From: Ephemerocybe angulata
Taxonomy: Eukaryota; Basidiomycota; Agaricomycetes; Agaricales; Psathyrellaceae
Direction: 5' to 3'
Assembly (NCBI GenBank): GCA_013368325.1
Contig: JAACJK010000219.1
Span: 1,302,001-1,366,000 of the forward strand
Length of the DNA: 64,000 nucleotides
In this document: piece by piece, positions 47,096 to 57,080 of the stretch
Position numbering within the stretch: the stretch's first letter is position 1
Layout of the letters: every line of letters starts with the position of its first letter
The notes under the pieces: generated by a model
Seen by the model: the letters and a program-made list of their open reading frames with translations, nothing else
Told to the model about the DNA's origin: nothing
The model's database searches: none
Position numbers and translations under genes: made by a program

Positions 47096-48596
47096 ATGCT
47101 CGGGAAGCGTCCTTCAAGGTGGAAAAGGTTTATGAATGTTGCCACTATCCTTACACTGTACGCCATCTTCAAAGTTTTATTCTCTTCGTGAGGCGCTGAA
47201 GTTGCAGCTTTCAGAAAAGCCAACCCAGTCCTGTTTGCTGTCATCATGGGTGAGTTAATAGTCGAGCTTCCTGGTATTTAGGTGCTCATCTAGTCCCCGT
47301 TATGTCCCCACAGGTACTGGCTCTATCAGCAACCTTTTTGTGGCATTCCCGTACGGGAACCACTCGCGAGGCATGATGATTGCATCCCTAGCGCTCTTCT
47401 TCCTAAACCTCACTCTTTTCTGCCTCTTCGCGGCCTTCTCCCTGGCCAAATATACCCTATACCCCGAAAGCTGGAGGTCTCTCACATTCAACCCCGTTAC
47501 CAGCTTATTTCTCGGAACATTTCCAATGGGCATCACGACGCTCATTAATGTTTCAGTTGAAGTCATCAATCGATACTTTGGCGTAGGAGGAAAGGATTTC
47601 TTATATTTCATCTGGAGTATATGGTGGATAGACGTCTTCATATCCGTTCTCTGCTGCTGGGCGGGTGTTCATGCTATGTGAGTAAACCCATCTTTCTTTT
47701 TTTGTTCAGCTTAGTTATCGGAGAACATAAGGATCGTCCGCCAACAACATTCCATGAGCACTATGGGGGCGGCCTGGTTGCTCCCAGTAGTCACCCTCAT
47801 CGTCGCGTCGTCATCCGGTGGCGTTATTGCAAATTACCTTCAAGAGTATTCGACAGGGCACGCGCTCAATACTCTTGTGTTCTCTGCCTTTTTGGTGACC
47901 GTTGGTCTCACCCTCGCGCTCATGATCCTGACACTCTACTTGGGGCGCCTCATCATCCACGGTCTTCCCCCCGGTGTTGGTGTCCTCTCCGTGTTTCTTC
48001 CCCTGGGTCCGACCGGGCAAGCAGGATACTCCATCTTTCTCTTGGGACAGAATTTCAAACGAATACTTCCCTACCACAACGCGGGATCTTCTGCGTTTCT
48101 GGGTGCCTCGGCTACCGGAGAAGTCCTTTACGTTGTGTGTACCTGTGCCGCCTTCATCCTCTGGTCGTTAGCGACCATGTGGATGCTCTTCGCCCTGCTC
48201 GCCTTAAAAAGCACGGTGCTCAAGTCAACAGTGGCGTTCAAGATGTCCTTTTGGGGTCTCGTCTTCCCGAACGTGAGTCATGGTACAAGAATAAATTGCA
48301 TCATGTCTGACCGAAGTTTGAAGGGAGTCTACGCTAACCTTACCATTGTGCTCGGAAACGCCTTCGACTCGCGTGGCTTGCGAATATATGGAGCCGCCTA
48401 CGCCGTTGTGGTTATATGTGTTTGGCTCAGCATCGCTATCCGGTCGATACTGGCCCTCAAGGACCTCATTGACCCTCACAACCAAGTTTTCGAAGAAGCA
48501 AAGGGCAACCGACAGACCACTATGCTTTCGGAACACCCAAGCGCTGGGACGAGCGAAACGGAGATTGCTATCGAACGTGGCGAGCATCACGCATGA
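47096..48596 (+). CDS. SSU1: SSU1-type sulfite efflux / TDT family transporter
   Basis: Ten-helix plasma-membrane transporter of the tellurite-resistance/dicarboxylate (TDT) family; fungal SSU1 exports sulfite. The proposed start (47096) gives MLGKRPSRWKRK, joined by an intron to ANPVLFAVIMGTGSISNL. Family blocks follow: LFLGTFPMGITTLINVSVEV, LLPVVTLIVASSSGGVIANY, VFSAFLVTVGLTLALMILTL, GVLSVFLPLGPTGQAGYS and FKMSFWGLVFPNGVYANLTI. The C-terminal tail is hydrophilic (EIAIERGEHHA). Introns near 47128-47207, 47251-47313, 47678-47732 and 48273-48328. The N-terminal helix signature NPVLFAVIMGTGS departs from the usual FTPxWF motif, which is kept in the truncated copy next door. Substrate is inferred from family. 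Confidence 0.9.
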
Positions 48597-48740
48597 CATC
48601 GGTCCGACGTACAATTCACCACTTAATCGAAGGACGACTGAACCTCGGTACGCCCATTCGAAACATCTTCAACTGATGTCATCGGCCATGGCGCCAGCCG
48701 CCTCTCAGCAGGCTTGACACGGACCCCTCTCCGAATTGGC

Positions 48741-49183
48741 ATGGCTGTACGAAAACCTCGCAAAACCTGGAGACACTGCATACGGTATATTATATACCTA
48801 CACTCTAATCTACGTTGGAAACTATCTAATCTACAACCGAAAAGATCTTTTACGCCAGCATGGTTCACAATCATAATGGGAACAGGCTCTGTCTCTACAC
48901 TCGCAGGTCGATTTTACTTTGGGAGAGGCTCCGTTGCTCTCGAAGTCATCTGTCTTGCCTTCTTCTTCCTCGATCTTGGGATGTACATTATCTTCATTGT
49001 CACAACGATTATACGCTACTGGTTATTTCCTCACGTGCGTTGTTCTCGTACCTATTCCTTGGCTCCAGCTTACAATCATCACAGTTATTTTCAGAGATGC
49101 TATTCGACCCAGGCGAAGCCCTGTTCATCGGCGCCAGTGAACTAGACCGACTTCCCCACCAGCTGGAGGCTCAGAGCGGCTGA
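48741..49183 (+). pseudogene. Truncated SSU1-type transporter paralogue (N-terminal fragment)
   Basis: Begins MAVRKPRKTWRHCIR, then after a ~60-nt intron RSFTPAWFTIIMGTGSVSTL, GRFYFGRGSVALEVI and a second helix CLAFFFLDLGMYIIFIVTTI. After another intron it reads LFSEMLFDPGEALFIGASEL. These correspond to the first two membrane segments of SSU1 transporters and the start of the third (compare LFLGTFPMG in the intact neighbour). The homology stops near 49140. From there the frame crosses the antisense of a cutinase fragment and ends at 49183. About eight of ten helices are therefore missing, so it cannot transport. It is more like the FTPAWF consensus than its neighbour is, hence a separate paralogue and not a recent copy. 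Confidence 0.8.
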
Positions 49184-49360
49184 GAATCCTGGCCCAATAA
49201 CGGTTCCAAGGGTGGGAACCTCAGTCGTCCCACGTGCGAAGTAGAACTGGACGTCGGGGCAGTATGCGCGAGCGCCAACTTCTACGAGGCCCGAGGTGGG
49301 TGCAGCGACGACGGTAGGAGCAGAGAGTGCAAGCGTAACAAGGGTAGTGAAGTATGACAT
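49142..49360 (-). pseudogene. Truncated cutinase (N-terminal fragment)
   Basis: A 72-codon frame begins with a signal peptide (MSYFTTLVTLALSAPTVVAA) and a short propeptide-like stretch. The first strand of the cutinase alpha/beta-hydrolase fold follows: YCPDVQFYFARGTTEVPTLG and VIGPGFSAALSLQLVGKSV. The homology then stops with an immediate TAG. The catalytic GYSQG Ser, Asp and His lie further on in real cutinases and are absent, so the product would be inactive. The TATA-containing promoter is still present. The break coincides with the end of the SSU1 fragment on the other strand. Confidence 0.75.
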
Positions 49361-50129
49361 GATGGTGCGCTGGTAAGAGCCTGTTGCTTTGGAGGATTCA
49401 CTAGATGTCGGAGGTGATCTGAGGGCAGATACAGGGGGAGAGAACCCTTTTATACCTTTCAAATACCGGATATTTGGTATTCTGAAAAACATGCGAAATG
49501 CGTAGCACCTATAGCAACTCACCGTATGACCTCCGCCGAGTAAACCGTTTACAGAGGCCATTATTGAAGAGCGGACGGATGCATTCTTTTGAAATAGCGG
49601 GAGACGAAAATCCATGCATCGGGAGCAGATTATTCATTATATCCGCCACAACTCTTGTCATTTGGTGCAAAAGTAAGCTGACTTGAACGGGGCTTTCTCT
49701 GATTAGCCTACGGCAGAAACATACCGAGGGGATCGAATGGGCGCTTGTGTGTCAGTTGAGAACTTCGCAAGATTCAAATGTGCCACGGGTACTTAGAAGG
49801 TTGGTCGTGGAGGCTATGTGTAGAATGCTAAGTGCGCTTGTGCCCACTCCCTGTCTCTCCGGAGTCTGGTAGCTATTATTGCCAATAATTGGGAGCGGGT
49901 GCTGGATGGGCGCCTGGCATCTAATCTAATCTTATCTGACAAATCAGACAATAGCGAATGCCAAGCCAAGCTTGCGACACAGCCACCCCATTACGACGGC
50001 GTTCAAGACGTGTCTACCCCCGTGGGGTGTCAAGTTACAGTCCGGTTACAAGGAAACAGGAACACCATCTTCTTCTTTACCTCCATCTCGTAGCGCCCTC
50101 GGTGCTGCTGCGCTGTCTGTGCAACCTCA
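49361..50129. promoter_or_regulatory. Divergent region between cutinase fragment and LSB6
   Basis: 769 bp. TATAAAA on the minus strand at 49448-49454, about 90 nt before the cutinase-fragment ATG, is a typical promoter element. The rest shows no gene; short open frames on the + strand near 49900-50100 have no domain. Confidence 0.55.
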
Positions 50130-53100
50130 ATGTCTGCTCGCCCTCAACACTCCGACTACCAGTCTCTGCTTCATTCAACCGACGAGGAGACCGACGTGGG
50201 CGAGGGCCACATACCTTCGAGCAGTAGACAAGTATCGCCCGAAACACGTGGTGGTAGGCGCCGGACAGGTGGAGGTGCTAGCATTGACCTTGCAAAGTTG
50301 GATAATGCCTTCAAACGGTTAGTGTACGATTATAAGTTCGGTGGAGCTTAAGCCAAAGCTGTTACTGCGCGCTAGGTGGACAGAGTCAATCGCTCAGAAG
50401 GTGAAACGGAAGAAGAAGGCAGGGCCGGAACATAAACGAAAGCAAATATGGAGGAGTGTCTTCGAGCCTACGATACCCCCCGCACCAACGTTTGGATTCG
50501 TGCGTTGGGTAACTGTTCCGTGCAGTGCTCCGCTTACAACTCTACCCCGCACTTAGACCAAGACACTGGATCACAACCCACCAATGTCCGACCAGGACTT
50601 TGACGCGTACGATGCTGATCAAATACTCCGGCGCCCTCAAACTTATACATCTTCAGGATTGTACAGTCTGTGAAATCAGCCATCGCGGAAGGCATTCATC
50701 CCAAGATGATAACCAAAGGATCTTCTGGCTCGTATTTCGCAAGAGCTAAAGTGGACGGGCGCGTACAGACGGTCGCGTAAGTCAAGTCGGCACGTTGACA
50801 CGTAGTCCCATGCTAATGAATATATCCCTTGATAGTGTCTTCAAACCGAAGGACGAGGAACCATATGGGAGGCTGAATCCAAAGGTAGACGCCCATTAAA
50901 TTGACCTTTACTTGCACATATAACCGACTCTCTCACCCAGACAACCAAGTGGCTACACCGGCAATTCAGATGGATTATTCCGTTTGGAAGGGCATGCCTT
51001 ATTCCCAATCTCAGGTGGGCCACGACATTGCCGTTTTCTTGCCCTCATTTCTAATGCTACGCAGTTATATCTCGGAAGCCGCAGCATCACTATTAGATAC
51101 GCGGCTTGACCTGCATATCGTCCCACCAACGAAGCTGGTATCTCTCTCCAGTCCAGTAAGCTCTTCCATCTCCTAACTCTACCCAAATGCCGACCAGTCG
51201 CCAGGCTTTCTTCTATGATTGGATCGACCGCAATGCTGCCAAGAAAGGAAAGCCACTTCCCGAAAAAATAGGGAGCATGCAATACTTTCTTCACGGATTT
51301 ACAGGTACGTGCGACGTAAACATTCCTATATTAATGCACTAATATCCTCACCGCAGACGCGTCTGAATTCTTGCGTAAACATCCGTGGCCTGGTCGTGCT
51401 ATATCTGATACATTTGATGATTCCAACCACCGGCATGGTAGCTTCTCGAAACGATTTCTCGGGGCCCTGAAAATCATCTGCGGAAGGACTGGCGAAACAG
51501 AAGATGCCTATGACGAAGCCGATTTCGAGGAGGAGCAGGTGCTGTACGATGCGACGGAGGAACACGACGTACAAAGACCTTTCTATTGGAGCCAGTCGTT
51601 GCAACAAAGCTTCCGCGACGAACTCGAAAAGTAGACCACCCCGATGCGCGCTTATGAACATTTAACTGACCCATTCTTTAGGCTCGTCATCCTCGACTAT
51701 CTCATGCTTAACACCGACAGAGGTGCGGACAACTACATGATCAAGTACTGTGAAGGCGAGCACGAGAAGCTTGTTGATGTTGCACCATCACGCTCTGTTC
51801 GGTTACAAATGCCTGCAATGAGCGAACTCCGTCGATCCGAACCCACCGCGACATCACAAATGACCGCTTCCGCCTCTACTTCATCAACACCTCCTCTTCC
51901 TACTCGCACAACAACCCCCCACACTGATTATAAACGGCGCCCTCATATACATATCGCTGCCATCGACAACTCCCTATCTTTCCCTCACGAACATCCACAA
52001 GGGTGGCGATCATATACCTATGGGTGGCTTTACCTACCCGTTAGCATCATCGGCCGGCCTTTCAGCGAAAACACTAGGAACCATTTCTTGCCTCTGTTGA
52101 CCTCAAAGACATGGTGGGAGGAAACAACCTGGGAACTGGAGCAGCTGTTTGCTGTTGACCCTGACTTCCACCCGAAGATGTTTGCTGTGAGTGGAATCCT
52201 TTCCTGAAACCACATGATGCTGAGCCACATTCACCTGTAGCGCCAACTGGCAGTGATCAAGGGGCAAGCCTGGAATATCGTCCAGTCCTTGAAGCATACT
52301 GTAAGTCTGTTCTTCTTTGAATTTGCCACAATGTGTTGATACCTTTGGGTAGGACGAAGGTTGGTTTCAGTGGGACTACAACCCCGTGCCTATACTAACG
52401 CTTCCCACAGGACCTTTGGAACTGACCCGAAGGACAAAAGTTCTTGTCTGGGACGATGAAATTGAAGCCCAAGATGATCCTGAGGATGACGACAATGGGC
52501 CCCTCTCCCCCACCATCTCCGTCAGCAGCGTTCCCATCCCTAGCCGAGCACGAAGTCAAAGCTACGGCAGTGACTTCCCACCGCCCATGCGCCGGACCTC
52601 AACAGACGCTTCTGGGGCTCCTCGACCCGTACCCTTTGCCGCCAAATTCCAGAGGATCCACCCTGGCACCACTGGTGTCACCGTTCTTGAGCATCTTGAA
52701 CGCCTCGATGCTGTGGAGGCTAGCCTCCAGCGCCTCGGAGTCAGCGACACCGATGAGGTCGAAGAGGTTGATATGGGTATATCCTCTGCTCCTCTCCCCA
52801 CACGGCCGGGTCCTATGGCGCGCAGCAAGAGCGATAGTATAACTTACCCTGGCTCTCCTCCCATTGCTGGCCCCAGCACTGAGCCACTTCCTGCTGTTCC
52901 TGAGGCATCCACGCCTCATTCCAGGCGGAGCTCAATGGACGAGGAGGATTTAGTGGCAATGTCGAAGTCAACGTCGTACCTTGAACATAGTGCGCCTATC
53001 AACAGCCGTGGTCGCAACATCGGGACAATCACCACGGCTGGTATCGACTGGGTTTCCGCGGAGGCGGAGGCGGAGGAGCGCCAGAGGAGGATTATGGTGT

Positions 53101-53203
53101 CCGAGGTGCGTCGTTGATATTGTCATTTTTATGTAAATGTGTGCTAACTGCTTATCAGCGCTTGGAAACTGTCAAGACAGCCCCTCTTTGCTCGTGCTGG
53201 TGA
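50130..53203 (+). CDS. LSB6: Phosphatidylinositol 4-kinase type II (LSB6)
   Basis: Phosphorylates phosphatidylinositol at position 4 on endosomal and plasma membranes. The N-terminus is charged with a KRKKKAGPEHKRKQ patch. The lipid-kinase core starts at GSSGSYFARAKVDGRVQTVA and VFKPKDEEPYGRLNPK (ATP-binding Lys). It continues with FGRACLIPNLSYISEAAASL, LDYLMLNTDRGADNYMIKY (catalytic loop) and HIAAIDNSLSFPHEHP (metal-binding Asp). The Cys-Cys-Pro-Cys-Cys palmitoylation site of animal enzymes is not present before FGRACLIP. A Ser/Thr-rich insertion lies between the catalytic loop and the metal-binding Asp, and a ~260-residue disordered C-terminus ends in CSCW. Ten or more introns. The stop is at 53201-53203, 112 bp from the converging CUS2 stop. 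Confidence 0.92.
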
Positions 53204-53315
53204 TGTTTTGCCTGTTCAATTTTGTATGTTTACACTGGGATATTGGTATTAGATTGTTCGGAAAATGTGCAGCCAAAATAGTGAGGGCGACAAGCAAAGA
53301 GGGGTGTGAGGACAT

Positions 53316-54893
53316 CTACTCTCCTTCATCCATCAGCCATTGAGCGAATTCGTCGAGACGAGCCTTCTCCTCTCCATCCCCGTCCTCTCCAGCATCTTCA
53401 CCGGTGCCGCTGCGCTTGAATCGCTGCTTTCCGGTGTACAGTTCCGCGATGACTCGTTGACCATCGAAGAATCGGCCGTTCATGCGCTATTAGATGGTGG
53501 AGATAAGACTAGCTCTCGAACAAATGGATTCATTACTCACTATAATGCAAGCTTGCGCGCTCACGGGGTCCCTGAACTTGACTGTCATGACTCCATCGGC
53601 TTCTTTCTAGAGGTAGGGTAGTAAGCAAACGAGCCAAGGAGGGCTACCGGAACTTACGTCGTATAGAGTCACATTAGTGACATCGCCAAGCATCGAACAC
53701 TCCTCCCGGACGTCTTCTTTGAGGTCAAGCAGCAGGGCAGCATCTTTCTCCAGGTCTTCGAGCCTGAACATGTGTTTTAGTACGACTACACGGCTGTTGT
53801 TGACAGCTGGGGACGGGCGATCCGAAGGGTCAGGTTGGGGTCCAAAGCCGTCGTCGTCTCCCCATTCAGCCAATTTCCTGCGATATGAAGTGAGCTGGAT
53901 CCAATGGGGTTTTAAAGGGCTGTATAGATCCTAACCTCTGCATCTTTCCAATTCTACGCGTTGCGGCCTTCTTATCGACTGTTTTTCTCGGTTTATGAGG
54001 CTCATTACTGTGTGTAGATTTTGCCTTATGGCTGAAGTCTGCCTTGACCACCTTCATCCTTGTAGAAGGGTCTCCCAGACGGAGATCATCCTCGTCGAGT
54101 AGATTTACAGCCAGGGTCACCGAGTCCTCCTTGAAGTACACGATCAAGGCTTCGCCGTTGAACGACCCATCTTCTCTTGCATACATCTTGATCTTCGGGT
54201 CGCCACTGTCGTCCTCCTCGATAACCCCATACCTCGAGAAGCGTTCTACCAACTCGTCGAGTTCGGTATCCGCTGGGAGGCCCGACACATATACCGCCGT
54301 ATTCTTAGACTTCCGTTCCACCGGTGGCTTGTCGTTCTTGCCTCGTTTCGCAGATGGTCCTGCTTCGGCTCCGGCTGAAGATGACGATCCAGCTTCTGTG
54401 TTTCCGTAACCTGTATAATCTTCTTCTACTTTCCTCTTCTTGCTTTCGCGCTTGAGCACAGGAGCGGCTGGTGTCTACGAATTGGGGTATTAGTCATGGA
54501 ACCAAGGGGGGAGGTCGAGTGCGACATTACCTCCTCATCAACTCCTGCAACCGAGTAGGCTGCCTGTTGGCGTTTGAGGAGGTCTTCGTCCAGCTATAAT
54601 ACAGAAGTGCTGTGTTCATTTATGTTCCCTTAGCTCCCAGAGGTTGGACGCACTACTGGGACCCAAGCTCCTTTAGATGCATCGTATTCAAGCTCAGTAT
54701 CATCATCCTGTTCGAGGCGCCAGGTATCGGTTGCTTTGTTGAAGTAGACTCTGGCAATAGATGCTGTTTAAGCAATCTCAAATCGTTGACGCGTGGTTGG
54801 ACTGTTGACGACGCACCGCGGATCGTCGGCGAAAGCCGCAGCTTGAGCCTCTGCTGAGGATCCTGCTGCAGCAGTTGGTGGAAGAGATGCCAT
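53316..54893 (-). CDS. CUS2: U2 snRNP-associated splicing factor CUS2 / HTATSF1
   Basis: RNA-binding protein that helps U2 snRNA refold and join the spliceosome; HTATSF1 in humans. The start at 54893 gives MASLPPTAAAGSSAEAQAAA. After an intron come RVYFNKATDTWRLEQDDDTE and a short acidic/basic linker. RRM1 is TAVYVSGLPADTELDELVER ... GEALIVYFKEDSVTLAV. The linker KADFSHKAKSTHSNEPHKPR follows, then a second RRM of the UHM type (RVVVLKHMFRLEDLEKDAAL, EECSMLGDVTNVTLYD, GVMTVKFRDPVSAQACIIKM, GRFFDGQRVIAELY). The acidic tail ends QWLMDEGE. Six introns. The RRM and UHM together make the identification secure. Confidence 0.92.
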
Positions 54894-55426
54894 AGTGGAG
54901 AGAGATTGACCTTGGACTTGAGCGCATCATCTGAATTGGAATTTGGCGCTGAAGCAATTGGGTTGTTCGTATTTGTTCTAGGTGGCATCGGCCTGAGAAT
55001 AGTTCACTGGCGCTCAATCATCTGCCAATCCCTCTTCAGAGTCTTCTAATTGCCCAAGAGTAACGATAGATTTATTCGGCTCTGGGATACTAAGTCAAAA
55101 CTGCGACACATGATTGTAGGCTTCTCTCTTCTCCTCAACGCCTTCATATCGTCTGGCACATCGAAACCCGTGCCCGTTGCTTGCCCATGGACGTCTGAAT
55201 TAAATCTGGATGGAGGTCTCTCTTGCTCGAGCGCTACAAAGGTCTGTCTAAGGACTGGCTTTCTTACCCTTTCCAGGAAAGCTGTATCGCGGTGATTTAT
55301 CGAGGGCCCCACCTCGAGTGGTGTTGGATGGTGCAAGCTTCGAGTTCGCAGACTGGGTGGGATCCGTTGACTCCTCGGTGGCCACTGGCCCCTTTCATCC
55401 TTTCCCTCCCCCCTATTGTTGGCCCA
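54894..55426. other. CUS2 promoter region
   Basis: 533 bp between the CUS2 start and the stop of the next minus-strand gene. Open frames on both strands (for example 55046-55336 minus, which lacks an ATG at its beginning) are not convincing. Confidence 0.4.
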
Positions 55427-56893
55427 TTATGTTAGCTCCTCTATATAACAGGTTGTTTCAATCTTGAATCCAGTCAACTTGACCATGAGCTCGTCGAGCA
55501 GCTGTTCGCTGGTGTGAGACGGGAATGCTGACCCTTCTGACTGGCTCTGGCGCAGGTAAGCTGGCAATTGAAGGTAGGCTTCTTCTATGGTGGGCTAGAA
55601 TCATCGAGGTTTAGAAATTGCGGGAAATAGTGAGCTCTTGCTGCTTAAAACTGACCCAGTGTCTACCAGCCGCGAGGACTACGTGCAGCTCGGACAGAGT
55701 GAAGACTCGCAGAACGTGAGGTGGGACCAATTCGACGAATCCGTCTATGAATGCCTCCATTCGCATTGACTTCCCCCTTCTAATTCCAGGTATCAGTATA
55801 CCAAAGCTTATCGGCTAACTTGGAGGACTCACTCAATCAAGAAAACAGAATCGTCGAACTGGGGGTTGGAGTCATCACTTTTCAACTGTTCGCTAAACTG
55901 CTTTTGTCAAAAACATGGTTTCAAGACTCACTCATTGTAGGTAGTTACTGGCCTGTGCGTCCGTTCACGCGAGTTGTAGTTCTCTAGGGAGGAGTACAGG
56001 GCTGGAAGAAAAGAGAGGTTGAAAACTGCCTGATGTAACATCGCTAGGGCATGTAGGCGCCCAGCAAAGAAATATAGTCGAAGGCTATTTCGCCCCAAGT
56101 AATTGATGTTGATCTCCACTTGGGAAGGGTTGTCCTCCGCTGCTTTGAATAACCCCCTTTCTGGAGAGAAGAGCTCGCAAAAGAGTATGTCAATCCATTC
56201 CCTAATCAGCCGTTTAGCACACCTGTTTTGAATGTTTGACGGTGGACGGTAATATACGCACTGGAAAGGCATGGCGGTGTCGTCCAGCATTCTAATCCCA
56301 AACCCCTGCATTAATCCCCGTTCAGAGGCGCTGAGCAAAGCCTCGACGCTGTCCTCGAATAGGGTGTCCTGACCAATCCAGAAGTCATCCCCAACTCCGT
56401 CGTCGAGTCGAAGATGTGAAGCCAGATACGTGAGTTTGCGATGGAGGGGAGCAAGGAGAGAACCCTTCTCAGGATCGGTAGTGGGATCTACCCATGTAGT
56501 GATGCCTGCATTGTGATCAAGGTAGAGCACCCGGCCTGTGGAGGTCTTGCGCCTCTCCCAACCTGGTGGGAGGTCGGGGTCGAATTGCACTGTTGAACCA
56601 TCCGAGTCACTTGGATGCTGCCAGGTGGTGATTCTTCTATGGTGGTTAATGTAGTATGTTCGTCCAGTCGCAGCAATTTGTCTCTCCCATCCGAACGGTA
56701 GAGGCCTGTCGTCGGGGGAGTTGGGCTGGGAAGTGTGCTCGCTGGGTGTAGAAGGGACAAAGTTGCCTGTTGTTCCTGAAGTTGATGGAGTATTACGATC
56801 ATGTTTTGGTGACCTCGGCTCTTGGGCCAGGAAGAGGGGTAGGAGGTCAAGCAGAGGATTCTCTTTCTCCTTCGAACTCGAAACGATTTGCAT
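55427..56893 (-). CDS. WW-WW-HECT protein with degenerate HECT domain (Nedd4/Rsp5-related)
   Basis: Starts at the ATG at 56893 (the frame further upstream opens with TTG). Two WW domains bind Pro-Tyr motifs: FGWERQIAATGRTYYINHH..TTW (56612-56701) and PGWERRKTSTGRVLYLDHN..TTW (56483-56572). Next comes a HECT N-lobe (REWIDILFCELFSPERGLF, LYFFAGRLHALAMLHQAVFN). After short exons (about 55840-55930 and 55650-55790) it reads MEAFIDGFVELVPPHVLRVF. The C-lobe is cut down: the ~60 residues that normally hold TGTSRVP and the catalytic LPxxHTCFN are missing, and only a tail with LQLPAYLRQSQSE and LLDELMVKLTGFKIET is found. Part of the N-lobe (about 50 residues) is also absent. If expressed it could bind substrates but not form a ubiquitin thioester. 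Exon joins here are tentative; it may be a decaying gene. Confidence 0.7.
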
Positions 56894-57080
56894 GAGTGTA
56901 GCTTTCAAAGATCACTTCGGACATTGTTACACGCAGACTTCCTTTTCCGGGACATGCACTTCACATGGTGATTTGCTGAAACTACGAAGTCACTGTGCTC
57001 CTATAATCTAAAAGAACAAATCTACGATAACTGACAGAAGATATAGCAGTGGAGGGTGGCAGTTTGAAATGCCGAGGCCT

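Noticed and set aside
55046..55336. Minus-strand 96-codon frame upstream of CUS2
   Set aside because: It begins with TTG and not ATG, shows no domain, and falls in the CUS2 promoter region.
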